64,000 bases of DNA, from positions 1,698,501-1,762,500 of the forward strand of contig JACVVK020000056.1 of assembly GCA_018292915.2 (NCBI GenBank), in the 5' to 3' direction. A program made the position numbers and the translations under genes. Positions 10,885-40,720 of the stretch are shown piece by piece. Under the pieces are notes generated by a model. It saw only the letters and a list, made by a program, of their open reading frames with translations, was not told where the DNA came from and searched no databases. The stretch is from Batillaria attramentaria. Its lineage: Eukaryota; Mollusca; Gastropoda; Batillariidae. Every line of letters begins with the position of its first letter. Within the stretch, counting starts at the first letter, position 1.

Positions 10885-11712
10885 AGCTTTTCCCCCCAGT
10901 GTTTTGAAAAGATAATCTAGATAATGTTTTCTTGAACGACTTAAGATGTTTTTTTCCCCCAGTGTTTTGAAAAGATAATCTTTATTGTGATGATGTTTTC
11001 TTGAACGACTTCAGAGGTTTTTTCCCGAGTGTTTTGAAAAGATAATCTTTATTGTGATAATGTTTTCTTGGACGACTTCCGATGTTTTTCCCCCAGTGTT
11101 TTGAAAAGGGTGGGTGTTTGGGGGTTTAACGTGCGTTTTGAAAAAGTATGCTTATTGTGATAATGTTTTCTTGGACGACTTCAGATGTTTTTTCCCCCAG
11201 TGTTTTGAAAAGATAATCCCTTTGTGATAATGTTTTCTTGAACGATTTAAGATGTTTTTCCCCCAGTGTTTTGAAAAGATAATCATATTGTGATAAAGTT
11301 TTCTTGAACGACTTCAGATGTTTTTTCCCCAGTGTTTTGAAAAGATAATCTTGATAATGTTTTCTTGAACGACTTAAGATGTTTTTTCCCCCAGTGTTTT
11401 GAAAAGATAATCTTTATTGTGATGATGTTTTCTTGAACGACTTCAGAGGTTTTTCCCGAGTGTTTTGAAAAGATAATCTTATTGTGATAATGTTTTCTTG
11501 GACGACTTCAGATGTTTTTTCCCCCAGTGTTTTGAAAAGATAATCCCTTTGTGATAATGTTTTCTTGAACGATTTAAGATGTTTTTCCCCCAGTGTTTTG
11601 AAAAGATAATCATATTGTGATAAAGTTTTCTTGAACGACTTCAGATGTTTTTTCCCCAGTGTTTTGAAAAGATAATCTTATTGTGATAATGTTTTCTTGA
11701 ACGACTTAAGAT
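10885..11712 (+). repeat. Tandem array of a 60-70 bp unit with higher-order structure
   Basis: About 12 units carrying CAGTGTTTTGAAAAGATAAT, TGTGATAATGTTTTCTTG and AACGACTTAAGATG. Unit variants recur in the same order in two blocks (about 10905-11330 and 11340-11690). A 25-bp SINE-A tail piece interrupts the array at 11108-11132. Confidence 0.9.
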
Positions 11713-11929
11713 GTTGTTACTGTGCTATGCGTGTACTGTCAAGAGCACGGTAACAGTCATGTGGATCTTGGCACTGTATGATGAAATGAAATCGCCTCAG
11801 TAAGAGTGCGTGTAGGTGTGACAGGTGATTGGCCGATCCCCCTACACATAATGTTTATTTTTTGTGGGCTGAACACATTTTCAGAGGAGGCGAGGAGGAA
11901 GCCGGAGTAAGCAGAGAGAATCTCACTAT

Positions 11930-11975
11930 TATTATTATTATTATTATTATTGGTAGTAGTAGTAGTAGTAGTAAG
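11930..11975. repeat. ATT/AGT trinucleotide repeat
   Basis: (ATT)n followed by (GTA)n in otherwise unassigned intergenic DNA. The rest of 11713-12459 shows nothing I recognise. Confidence 0.7.
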
Positions 11976-12459
11976 ATAAGGAGAATGGACGACTCCACTC
12001 CTGTCAATCAAAAGGGTCGAGCCCCCAGAATTCAGCCAGTCTCGTCCCGAAGCATGAAATGAGCACAACACAAGAACTTGCTGCCAGACCCTACAACGAG
12101 GGGAGCACATGTACCTTGATATCACTGAAACACGGAAAGTCCATTGACGTCATTTGAGGAAAAAGGCCATTTCGCCAATCTCTTTCATCTTGAAATCACC
12201 CCTTTTCCCATGAAATGACGTCATGGACGTACTGGGGCATTCTTTTGCCCCTACACGACAGCGTAAAGGGGCGGGGCTGGCCGAGTGGAGGCGTCTATTG
12301 ATTTGTTTCCTGTATACACATTTGCATCTTTACCTAACTGTTACAATGCTGTTTCACTGCTTTTAGTTTGTTTGGTTTTTTTTTTTGTCTTAAAAACGAA
12401 TTCATCTATGAATGTGTGTTGATCGCGAACCTGACTAGAGCTAGTGGAAGTAGACTAGG

Positions 12460-12873
12460 CTCACTGTCCCTTTGCCGCGAATTAGTCTTTGTGGCTTGCG
12501 CGGCTTTAAGCCCTAACAACTCACTCACTCACTCACTCACTGTCCCTTTGCCGCGAATTATGAGTCTTTGTGGCTTGCGCGGATTTAAGCCCTAAAACTC
12601 ACTCACTCACTCACTGGCTCACTGTCCCTTTGCCGCGAATTAGTCTTTGTGACTTGCGCGGCTTTACGCCCTAACAACTCACTCACTCACTCACTGGCTC
12701 ACTGTCCCTTTGCCGCGAATTAGTCTTTGTGACTTGCGCGGCTTTACGCCCTAACAACTCACTCACTCACTCACTGGCTCACTGTCCCTTTGCCGCGAAT
12801 TAGTCTTTGCGACTTGCGCGGCTTTAAGCCCTAAAAACTCACATACTCATTCACCCACTCACTGTCCCTTTAG
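12460..12873 (+). repeat. Tandem array of an about 80-bp unit
   Basis: About five copies of CTGTCCCTTTGCCGCGAATT...GCGCGGCTTTAAGCCCTA followed by ACTCACTCACTCACT. A single diverged copy is at 60788-60846, so this is a dispersed repeat that has expanded here. Confidence 0.9.
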
Positions 12874-13009
12874 CGCCGCCACAAAATGTAGACAGACAGA
12901 GCTTGACAGAGAATGAGTGGATTACTGGCAGTTAACACGAGCAGATTCAGTGATGTAGCCAGCGAGCCTTGATCACGATCAGTTTCATTTCCTACCTCTA
13001 GTACTTACA

Positions 13010-13290
13010 GAGTTTGTCAGCGTCCCTGAAACCCGTTTAAAAGCCAAGGGCTGCCTGATTTCACAGCTCAGTTTGCGTTTTGATATTGAGCGAGCAATAT
13101 CGCAGTGGCAAGTCTTATCACGCAGCTTACAACACCCGCTAGACGCTGCAGCGATGGGTCTCGCTCACTGACGAAAAGCACAATGAAGTCGCTGCACACT
13201 CACGCTCTGATTTTATAAGCGCTGAAAACTCTGCAACTGTGACAGAGTTGCCTGCATTATGTACAGTCACAGGAGTCGCAGTTTAAACAA
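13010..13290. mobile_element. Diverged relative of the MITE at 13381-13768
   Basis: It shares CAGCGTCCCTGAAACCC, CACAGCTCAGTTTGCGTTTT and GCGCTGAAAACTCTGCAACT with the neighbouring element but lacks its outer ends. Confidence 0.65.
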
Positions 13291-13380
13291 CAACAACAAC
13301 AACAACAACAAAACACTGTTTGCGTTTTTGTTTTGTTTTTTTGAGATTGCAGGATCTAAGCTCTAAGCCAAAGATCTAAT

Positions 13381-13768
13381 CTCCCAACAAAAAGCTTTCC
13401 GAAGTGTGAAATTCTTTTTTTTACAGAGTCGACCGTGCAAGCACAGTCAACTCTGTCACAGCTGCAGAGTTTTCAGCGTCCCTGAAACCCCAATAAAAGC
13501 CAAGGACAGCCTGATTCACAGCTCAGTTTGCGTTTTGACACTGAGCGAGAAAGATCATGCAGCACTCAACATCCCGGCGCTGGACACTGTAGCGATGTGT
13601 CTCACTCACTGACCAAAAGCCAAATAATGTCACGGCAAACTCGTGCTCTGGTTTTATAAGGGTCCCCGAAGCGCTGAAAACTCTGCAACTGTGACAGAGT
13701 TAACTGTGCTTGCACGGTCGACTCTGTAAATTTTTTTTTCCACACTTCGGAAAGCTTTTTGTTGGGAG
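13381..13768. mobile_element. MITE with about 100-bp terminal inverted repeats
   Basis: Left end CTCCCAACAAAAAGCTTTCC, right end GGAAAGCTTTTTGTTGGGAG. Both arms continue through CGACCGTGCAAGCACAG and GCAGAGTTTTCAGCG. No coding capacity. Confidence 0.8.
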
Positions 13769-13975
13769 CTTAAGGATGGCGGTATTGTGTGTCATTTCAG
13801 TTCTGCACATATTGGGACCTTTGGAACCTCGGTAGCACATATAATTCAAGTATACAAAATACGCGGTCTTTTTTATTTTTATGTTTTACCTAGCGTCAGC
13901 GTTCTGTATACACCGAATAAAATAATTTTAAAAAGTGGTAAACCACGGCCATAGCACAGGCTTTTCGCTTTGAAT

Positions 13976-13977
<2 letters not shown>

Positions 13978-14033
<56 letters not shown>

Positions 14034-14172
14034 TAATTGCTGTATCTTTTATTGTTCTCTCTGGCATTATGCTCATGCCATTTTTATTTTTATCATGTAT
14101 TTCTTAACTTTGTAAACGCTTAGAGCTCGCTGAGTATAAGCGCTAGGTAAATATGCATTATTATGATTATTA
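13978..14172. repeat. GT microsatellite and retroposon-like tail
   Basis: (GT)n at 13980-14032, then a tail with CTTAGAGCTCGCTGAGTATA and TTATTATGATTATTATT typical of local SINE/LINE 3' ends. Confidence 0.75.
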
Positions 14173-14219
14173 TTATTTAAAAGATCGGTTACGCGAATGC
14201 ACTCAATATTTCTGTTAGT

Positions 14220-14430
14220 CAAATGACAGTGACAGTGAACATTCTCATAAAATCTTGAAATCTATAAGTACAGAGAACATTCTCTTAAAATCTTGAAATC
14301 GTTACGTATCAGTAGTGAAAATTTCCTTGAAAACTTGTAACCAATCAGGACGGTAACAATTCTCTTGAAATCCTGAATCATCATGGACAGTGACAATTCT
14401 CTTCAAATCTTGAAATCAGTAGGTACAGAA
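14220..14430 (+). repeat. Degenerate tandem repeat, about 45 bp unit
   Basis: About five imperfect copies around ATTCTCTTGAAATCTTGAAATC, separated by GTACAG-like spacers. Confidence 0.65.
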
Positions 14431-15345
14431 AAACGTATGCGTGAAAACTAAACAAGAAACAACGACATACTGTTGATTAACTCAACCGATGTGAGATATG
14501 CAGCTCGGTCAACGCTAAGTCCCCACAGAACACCTTAAACCCCCCCCCCCCCCCAAAAAAAAAAAAAAAACCCCAAAAAACAACAACAAAAAAAACCCCT
14601 AGTATTTTGAATCGATCAATTATTAAGGGCAACATATAGAGACACACGCATGAACATGATATACATAGTTTATACCCTTGCAGTTTTGTTATGTTGTTTC
14701 CATAGTAAGGTGCAGGCATGATCTACGTTACGCGTGTGCCGGCTTGTTCTTGCCATTTTTGTTTTTGTTCCATAACATTCCTTGTCTTGAACTATCAATT
14801 CGAGTCGTCTGAACCGTCGCTTACATCACACATGTCGCTGACGTCACTTCCTGCATCGATTCCATCAGTTAGGTCTGTCGCTGTATTATATATTCGTCCT
14901 GCTGCCTTAGCTGGTCTTCTAGGGACCGGTGGCACGAGTGCTGAAGACGCCCGTTTGTTTGTTTTTCGCGGCTCCCGTAGAGTGCGAGGCAATGACTTCG
15001 GTGCGCTCGTTGTGGCTATGGAAAACGTGCGTTCTGTGGCTACTTTGCGGGGAAATCCAGCGGGCGTCTTTACAATGTCACAGAGATCCTAGGGCAAGAC
15101 AAAAAACAAACAAACTCATAATGAAAAAAGGCGTTAATGCATTTTGTGTTGTGTGAGTGACTGTACCTGTGATATCCCGACACCACACACCATTGTTATG
15201 TTTTAAAGCTCTACTGCAATGAAACAACAATTATTTCCGGCTAGTATGCATCAGATAACAGCAAATTATCTAACATATGTATCAGACTAGTGACTCCTTG
15301 CTCAATTTGTATGTCCTTTCTATACCCCGGGCATACCATGTATTT
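14431..15345. other. Intergenic DNA upstream of the gene B 3' end
   Basis: It holds a C-run/A-run (14541-14600). Open frames between 14718 and 15156 have no recognisable homology. Nothing else seen. Confidence 0.4.
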
Positions 15346-15356
15346 TTTATTTTATT
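15346..15356 (-). terminator. Candidate polyadenylation signals of gene B
   Basis: On the minus strand two overlapping AATAAA hexamers occur about 190 nt past the gene B stop codon, in an A/T-rich stretch. The position is plausible for a short 3' UTR; cleavage here is inferred, not seen. Confidence 0.4.
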
Positions 15357-15542
15357 TTTATACTATAAATTCATTTTTTAAAGTGCATAAATGCCGTGGA
15401 GGATTTGTGAAGCAAACGAAAGAGCATAAGTAATCGAAAAGTCAGATGAACATGTCAAGACTTATAAAAGACGCTTCAGCGTACAGGTTAAATAGCAGTA
15501 ACTGTCGAAGTTCTCTCCCTGATTTTAATATTGTCGACTTTC

Positions 15543-33817
<18,275 letters not shown>

Positions 33818-33970
33818 GACAGGACAGGACAGCTTCTACCACCTTGACCAAACGCAAAGAGCTGTGTTGTTTATTCTTGTTTTCTGTCTGTTTAAGGGCA
33901 GAATAGAGGCCCGTCTGTCTGCATATCTAGCCTAACAACTCCTTTCAGCAGTCGGGGTTTGTTTTGCTAT
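33818..33970 (-). other. Gene B 5' UTR part of exon b1 with a strong acceptor
   Basis: On the minus strand a long pyrimidine run ending TTTTCCAG (acceptor at 33973-33971) precedes 153 nt of non-coding leader before the gene B ATG. The leader has an in-frame TAG seven codons upstream and a short upstream ORF (33924-33892). Confidence 0.6.
33892..33924 (-). CDS. Upstream ORF of 10 codons in the gene B leader
   Basis: ATG at 33924-33922, ten codons, TAA at 33894-33892, in the proposed leader and ending about 75 nt before the main ATG. It could lower translation of gene B. Its role is inferred from position only; the peptide resembles nothing known to me. Confidence 0.3.
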   Translation of the reverse strand: MQTDGPLFCP

Positions 33971-34002
33971 CTGGAAAAGAGAGAAAGGAAGATCTAGTAA
34001 GA

Positions 34003-34055
34003 TGGGTGGGTGAGTATTTGGGAGTTTAACGTCCTTTTCCACCACGTATGGGTGT
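34003..34055 (-). mobile_element. Tail-only fragment of SINE family A
   Basis: Only about 53 bp of the SINE 3' end, flanked by TCTAGTAAGAT and TCTAGGAAGAT: a severely 5'-truncated insertion in the gene B leader intron. Confidence 0.65.
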
Positions 34056-34811
34056 CTAGGAAGATCTGAAGCGTCTGTCACGAAAATCTGTCACAAGTGA
34101 TAGTGATCCTTGTGATCACAGAAAAAACAAAAACAACAAACATCAGAACTGTAGGAAAACGCAAAATGCATACACACACAATACACAACACTTACTCAAT
34201 ACCCTTCCGGTTACTCACATGCAACACGTTCCTAAGCAAATCCTTTCAACGAGTGCGTAAGGAAACGATATTCAAATCAAAACTCAGCCCGCAAAAATCC
34301 AAGTTCGTGCTGCGCATGAGATTCTCCACCTGGCTGAGTGTTGAACTGTAATTGTCGTGGGCCGTTGCTGGGTAGCCGATAATGTAAGAAGGCCCATGCA
34401 CAGAACGGATTCATTTACACTGATAGGCATTATCAAAGGCGAAGGCTCAAAACACGCACAGAGTACAAAGAAAAAAAATGAACTCAGTCCCCATTCTTCC
34501 GCCGCTATGCAGCCTTTTTCTGAGGACACAATAAATACATGGACATGCAGCGATACCGACCTAACTCCTACTTAACTGACGCAATTTATCATAAGATAGC
34601 GGTATGTACATATAATACCGTATGTATATATGTCTGCATTTTTTTTTAAAGAACAGGTTTTCTCTTCTTCTTGTTTTTCCTAACACGCTGAGTCATTTGC
34701 GTTTAGCCCTCCCGCAACGCCCCAACTACACTCACACGATAACGCTGAACACCCGTGCACATAGTGCAAAGAACACATGCTCATTCTTGGCAGCATGCGT
34801 AAACGTTGTCT

Positions 34812-35241
34812 GGGCCCGTATGTAAAACTCGAGGTCAATTTAACCCACGGCTACGGGTCTAACCCAGACTAGGACAAAAGAATAAAGCAACTTTTTAGTG
34901 TTTACGTCGACGCCCGCGTTGACAGAGAGGGAATTTCTGGCTTCGCTGGACGACGTGATCTGACTAACGGAGCTGGTCAGGGAGCCTGAAGGAATGTTGT
35001 CAGTTACAGATACCTGGTCGGGCAGATTGTAGGTTGTGCCAAACAAAATTAAATAAAAAAGGAAGCAAGGAAAGAAAGACAAAAATCTTTCTATAACGGC
35101 ATAGGCACCTTGCTGGAATGGACCCGCTTCCTGATTTAAAACAAAAAATAACAGAAAATTTAACCCTAGAGCTAGTTTAGTTCCAGGTTAGACTCTAACC
35201 CGGGGCTAAACTCCCAAACCCCGACTTTTACATGCGGGCCC
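34812..35241. mobile_element. MITE family with GGGCCC termini, copy 1
   Basis: Starts GGGCCCGTATGTAAAACTCG and ends GACTTTTACATGCGGGCCC (inverted). Related copies at 42267-42536, 48400-48496 (half) and 51731-52003. This copy carries about 165 bp of extra sequence (about 34876-35040). It lies in the gene B leader intron. Confidence 0.8.
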
Positions 35242-35418
35242 TGGAATACACTGGGGCTGCGATTTTGCCATTGCCCTGGTCGATCAGACTGTTTTCAGAT
35301 CGAGTCTTATCAGCTCATGCACTAGAGTGGCAATCATGCACAGCTGTGCCGTGTTATTATATCAGTGTTTCACAATATTTGATAATCCGTGACAAAAAAC
35401 TGTGAGGGAGACGTGACG

Positions 35419-35419
<1 letters not shown>

Positions 35420-35464
<45 letters not shown>

Positions 35465-35474
35465 CCGTGCGTGT

Positions 35475-35514
<40 letters not shown>

Positions 35515-35526
35515 CAGGGTGGCGGC

Positions 35527-35591
<65 letters not shown>

Positions 35592-35603
35592 GCGTGTGTC
35601 AGT
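35420..35603. repeat. Compound GT microsatellite
   Basis: Three GT runs separated by GCGTGTCAGC and CAGGGTGGCGGC, just inside the proposed leader intron of gene B. Confidence 0.95.
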
Positions 35604-35745
35604 GCCGACCGGCCGGGTCAGTGTACTGTGATATATGAGTGTGTTTAGTCAGTGTTCAGTCCTGTGCACTGACGGTTACCGATACTTGAAACCAATTGTC
35701 ACAATATCCTATCCCTCTAACTATAGTCATCAGCAGAAATCTTAC

Positions 35746-35820
35746 CTCGCTGGATTGGAAGTCGTTCCTCTTGAAAAACACCCCGCATTCTTCTGGCAGC
35801 CACAGTAAAGCGAGCGGTGG
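35746..35820 (-). other. Candidate non-coding first exon of gene B
   Basis: On the minus strand CCAGCGAG precedes gtaaga (donor at 35745-35744), pairing with the acceptor at 33971. The upper bound is a guess, placed just downstream of the ISRE at 35836. Spliced this way, gene B has a leader intron of about 1.8 kb. Confidence 0.45.
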
Positions 35821-35835
35821 CCACTTTAGCGTTTT

Positions 35836-35849
35836 AGTTTCGTTTTCGT
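35836..35849 (-). promoter_or_regulatory. ISRE-type motif upstream of gene B
   Basis: The minus strand reads ACGAAAACGAAACT, a full match to the interferon-stimulated response element pattern GAAAnnGAAACT bound by IRF factors. A second GAAACTG half-site lies directly upstream. It is about 90 bp upstream of the proposed first donor of gene B, a promoter-proximal position. Confidence 0.55.
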
Positions 35850-36231
35850 CAGTTTCAGTCGCGGAAACAAAACCTAATGTAGGAATGGGGCGCAGACTCA
35901 GTGACTGCACCTCTAGCACTGGGTACAAAAACAAGGCCAGTGATAAGGCTGTGCGTGGCCGGGTCACGATTTCACATAACAGTCACACCTCCCAGTATGG
36001 TACAGCACTGCGGAGACACCTGCGGTCGGGCACAACTTCAGTAAAAACAATAAGAACCTGAAGTCTAATATTGTACCTGTACTACTGGCTGACTGGCGAC
36101 TGTGCTGCAACTGACTGCGGCGGCAAAACTGACTGACCACCTCGCTGGCCAGTCACTCACGTTTTCATGTCATCAACATGTTTCACCTGCAGTTTTGTGT
36201 TTTATTGATTGTTTGAGTGGTTGAGTGATTG

Positions 36232-37122
36232 AGGGAAATCACGTCAAGAAACCTGCGTAACCTCAAGATCAGTCAGTTCCGCGACGACATCAAGCCACTG
36301 TGTTCTGAGGTCACTGATCCTCTTGTGGCCTATAACTCCGGTCTCAGAGACGCCCTAGATCGTCATGCTCCTCTGAAGACTCGTCGTGTCACAGTGCGTC
36401 CCTCTGCTTCATGGCTGTCACTCGACGTGAAACAAGCCAAACGCTTACAGCGTCGTGCCGAGCGTCAGTGGAGGCAGTCCAACCTCACTGGGCACAGACA
36501 GATTTATGTTGCTCAGCGTCAGGTGGTTAAGCGGCTCATTCATAAGGCCAAACTGAGTCACATCTCTGAAAAAATTGAGTCGAGTGTTTCTTCGAAGGAA
36601 CTGTTTCAGGTTACAAATCAGCTCTTAGGTAAAACAAAAGACTGTACTCTACCAGACTTTGTGCCCTCTGACAAACTCCCAGACACTTTCAGCAACTTTT
36701 TCAGTGGTAAGATCAGTGCTATTAGAGCTGAACTCGACTCCACCCCAGGTGATCCATCCTTCTCCAGTTTCAGCGGTACCCCTCTGACTGATTTCACTCC
36801 TGTCACTGTAGACACGGTTAAGGACATCATCCGTAAATCCCCCCCCCCCCCCCCCAAAAAAAAAGAGCTGCGCTCTCGATCCAGTTCCTACTTCTCTCCT
36901 GTGTGAGTGTATTGACGATCTGGCTCCCATCATCACCTCTATTGTTAACACTTCTTTGTCATCAGGCTCAGTCCCAGACTCTTTCAAGCAGGCTATTGTT
37001 TTTCCACTCCTTAAAAAGACAGGCCTAGATGCTAATGTCTTGAAGAACTACCACCCTGTATCTAATCTGTCCTTTTTGTCAAAAGTGTTGGAGAAGATCG
37101 TGCTCGCATGCAACTTTCTCTT
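36232..37122 (+). mobile_element. LINE internal fragment (pre-RT and RT start)
   Basis: It encodes QFRDDIKPLCSEVTDPL, SWLSLDVKQAKRLQRRAERQ and [13 protein letters not shown], then after a poly-C/poly-A interruption [17 protein letters not shown] and [19 protein letters not shown], typical of jockey/CR1-type LINEs. Truncated at both ends. A different 3' tail (ATACCCCAAAAGGGGC) follows at 37123-37205. Confidence 0.8.
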
Positions 37123-37205
37123 GTACTTTTTTTTTTTGGATATCCTCCATACCCCAAAAGGGGCTACAGGAATAAAAATTTTAATATCTTGTATCTTGGA
37201 ACAGT

Positions 37206-37619
37206 GCTGATGGTGCGCGACCATTCTAATTCTAAGAGTGCATAAATATGGTAGCACTTCCTGCTTTCGTGCATGCGGTATGTCGTTCTTTTTTGTGCAT
37301 CTGTGTATTCTAAGTGAGTCAAAACTACAACAGCTAGTATGTATAAAAGTGTGGTTCTAAACTTTTTAATCTGTCGAATCCTGAAACCCACTGCTCGTGT
37401 AAATCAGTTTGTTTACATAACACAATCGTGTTTTCGAAAATGAGTTCACACTGAAAATAATCGTTTTCCTGGTTCAGCCCGATTCATTTTGCAAACTGTG
37501 TAATCTTGACCTGTGTATGACGACTCTTTGCTATGCATCAGTTCTGGCGGTATCCTTTTGTGCGTTTTATTTTAAGTAAAATATAATGAAATGCAACTGA
37601 TTTTGTTTTTCTAAAATGA

Positions 37620-37620
<1 letters not shown>
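37206..37620. other. Divergent intergenic stretch, nothing recognised
   Basis: A/T-rich sequence between the LINE fragment and a GT microsatellite; no feature could be supported. Confidence 0.4.
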
Positions 37621-37693
<73 letters not shown>

Positions 37694-37865
37694 CTTCGAC
37701 TTCGACATGAGAGAGAAAGAGATGGGTGTTTTAGGCTGGGCGCATGTTGTTCAGCATCGGTTGGAAGACCGACGCACTGGAAGGGGCCTGTGCAAAAGTT
37801 GGCTCTGTCTGGGTTCGAACCTTTGACCTTCGGGTCAACATTATAAGCGACCGAGCCACCTGACC

Positions 37866-37925
<60 letters not shown>

Positions 37926-37935
37926 CACCGACTCG

Positions 37936-37972
<37 letters not shown>
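37621..37972. repeat. Two GT microsatellites and a GA run
   Basis: (GT)n at 37621-37692 and 37868-37924, (GA)n at 37940-37972. Between them is a tRNA-like stretch with GGGTTCGAACCTTTGAC, possibly another SINE head. Confidence 0.85.
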
Positions 37973-37974
<2 letters not shown>

Positions 37975-38320
37975 GCCCTGATAACCTCTACAAAACAAGA
38001 TATCAAGTGACCGCAGGTCCCGAAAACAAGATATCAAATGACCGCAGTAAGTACCGGTAGTGCGGTGGACCGTAGTGATCCGTTTTGGGGGGACGTTTTC
38101 ATTACCACACATCAGTGAAGTGTATGAGTCAAACTGAACCGGCCTCCGAACAAAAATGAATTTCCCCTTTCCCCTGTTACGGTGTTCGGCTTAACGTGTT
38201 CCGGCGACTGTATTGCGTCTTGTGGGTACTCACCGCTTGGCGGCGATGCATGAGAAGTGGAAAAAATCCCCCCAGTGGATGCAGTGATACTAGCGTATCC
38301 ATCTGTATTTAAGAGGGGCG

Positions 38321-38726
38321 GTCGGTGGTCTAGTGGTTAAGAGACTTGTAACCAATGCGAAAGGTCAGGGGTTCGAGTCCCACTCGGGGCAAAGAAAGAA
38401 ATTTTCCTTCACGTACGTGGCACCGTTCATTCGGGCCGATCGTCGGGGGTTCTCTCTGGGTACTCCGGCTTCCTCCCCCTCTGCTTTGGAAATGTTCAGC
38501 CCACCAAATTTGAAAAAAAAAATGCATTTCTAAATTCCGAAATTTAAATAGCTGAGCTGACCCTTCGCACCACGTGATTGTGATGTGTTTATGTCCAGTG
38601 TGTGAGAGAATGCGTGTGATTCACGTGAGCGTGCGTGTTGGGTTCAGTTCGCGGCGCTTTGAGCCGATTCATGAACTTGGGTAAAGCGCCTATACAATGC
38701 TCACTATTATTATTATTATTATTAAG
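38321..38726 (+). mobile_element. SINE family B, sense
   Basis: Same structure as 2674-3093: GGTGGTCTAGTGGTTAAGAG head, GGTTCGAGTCCC B-box, GCGCTTTGAGCCGATTCATG tail and TTATTATTATTATT. Confidence 0.82.
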
Positions 38727-38929
38727 AGAGACTGTTGTGAGGCCTAGTTGGGAATTCCTACAAAAGGCGTACATGTTTGATAATCTTTCCTGACTGCTAC
38801 GAATACGGGTAAACTCCTCTTCAAACTGAGTCTTGATTAAGCAAACGTTGAGAGATATGTCACCTACACACAGTGTCCATTCGGACTGAGGCCGGTGATG
38901 GTCATCGCTTGACTGATCAGTGAAGATCT

Positions 38930-39068
38930 GTTTTAGATGTGTTATCAGTGAAGAGGACATTTTTAGATGTGTTATCAGTGACGAGGACATTTTTAGATCT
39001 GTTATCAGTGAAAAGGACATTTTTAGATCTGTTATCAATGAAGAGGACATTTTTAGATCTGTTGTCAT
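38930..39068 (+). repeat. Tandem repeat, 30-bp unit
   Basis: About five copies of TTTTAGATCTGTTATCAGTG plus AAGAGGACAT, shortly upstream of the proposed first exon of gene C. Confidence 0.9.
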
Positions 39069-39352
39069 CTCTGTATCCTCTCAGGCAGGCGTTATCAAGA
39101 GAGCGTGAAATTCAACACTGAGAAGGCTCGATTCGCCGTAACGAAAACACAGCAGTTATGGCGGCTGCTGAGTGTTATCAAGTGGGGCCTGGACGAAGGC
39201 AGACGAAAGTAGGTTCTTGGTAGTGGCTACACGTATTCATATTAATCAATTTGTGTTCTGTTGTCTGCCGCACCCAGTGTTGTTCCAGCCGATTGTGAGC
39301 ACAGTCTAGCCGTCAAGACGCTGGACTGACATAGATTGGCCGCAACACAATC

Positions 39353-39354
39353 AT
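39353..39354 (+). other. Proposed first two bases (AT) of the gene C start codon at an exon end
   Basis: CAACACAATCAT is followed by a perfect gtaagt donor at 39355. Joined to the G at 42718 it reads ATG TCA GAT CGG. An in-frame TAG lies six codons upstream (39333-39335), as expected of a 5' UTR. The extent of the exon upstream is not determined. Confidence 0.45.
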
Positions 39355-40684
39355 GTAAGTTTACAAAGGAATTTTCATTACACTGACATTTTGTTTTGTG
39401 AATGACAAGCTATACTATGACCTACCTTGTGTACACAACAGTATGTCCATCTTTCTTAGATTGGTAGTGGGTGTTTGGGAGTTTAACGTCCTTTTTCACC
39501 ACGTATGGGTGATATCAAAGACGGGAGCAACGACGAGAAAAAGGCCGGCCAGCACAAATATTTGGCCCCAGCCGGGATTCGAACTCGCAACGCGAGCATT
39601 GAAAGTCCACCGCTCTACCATTCGGCCACTCCGGCTCCCCTAGATTGGTACACGGGTATGGCGGCATTTGCGGTGCATGTAACTGAATGAAAGAATGCTT
39701 GAATGACGGTGAACGGTGAACCTAGCCACTTCTGTACTGACATAATTATCTGTCAGTGAGCAAAGAGGAGCCTGAGGGGGGTCTACAGTAGATCAGACAA
39801 TAAATGTGGAGAGGGCACTTAGTCGTGAGTGTGTCTTTATAGGGTCCAGCTCGAAATCATTCCTCAGTGTGTGAAAAAAACAACAAAAAAAAAACCCAAG
39901 GAATTAACGGGCCTGCTTTCGCACAGAAAGCAGTATGCCGCCATTACTGTGTGCACCATACTGAGAGCCACCGTCTAATCCCCCATACCTTCCATCCACA
40001 GCCTCCCCCCTCCCGCTCCCCCCTTCCCCTCCCCCATTCCCCTTTCGTATCCCTCTTACTGCTCACTGAAAAAAGAAATGACCACTCTGGACTAGATAAA
40101 CGTGCAGCCTGAACCTATTTCGCTCTCGCTAGTTCTGGTCATATGTAAGTAATGAACGGAGGGCAACTTTCGTTTTTGTTCTCGTTTTCGCGGAAACGAA
40201 ACCGAAAGTAGAAACACGGCGTGGGAAATATTGATAACGTGCCGCTTGAACCAATTTCGCTCTCTCTAGTTCTGGTCATATGTAAGTAATGAATGGAGGG
40301 CAAGTTTCATTTTGGTTCTCGTTTTCGCGGAAACGAAACCGAAAGTAGAAACACGGCGTGCGAAATATCATTGCCGAATAACACCATGCGGTGTCACGAT
40401 TTCATGTAGAGGTCACTAAAGGTTGATAGCAACACCTCGACATCTTTGATCGAACATTGTGTAACAGTGTTGAAACAGTATTGAATCACGTGAAATCTAA
40501 TACAACCATAAGTGTATGACAACACTGAATACGACCGTGACTCAGTAAACCACACCAGTAAATAACACATCAGTCAGTAAACCATCAGTAAACCAAATCA
40601 CTCAGTAGTGAATCACATCAGCATTTTTACCAAACTGTATTGTTTATATCAGTTCTATAAATTTCAATTGAAATTGACTGTACG

Positions 40685-40720
<36 letters not shown>

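Noticed and set aside
10885..11712. Regular repeats that might suggest a CRISPR array
   Set aside because: Units are contiguous tandem copies without unique spacers, in animal DNA.
14718..15156. Open frames of 124 and 75 codons downstream of gene B
   Set aside because: No recognisable homology or splice signals; overlapping frames on both strands suggest composition.
36229..36906. 225-codon open frame as a host gene
   Set aside because: The protein pattern is LINE, continues in another frame after a poly-C/poly-A break, and ends abruptly.
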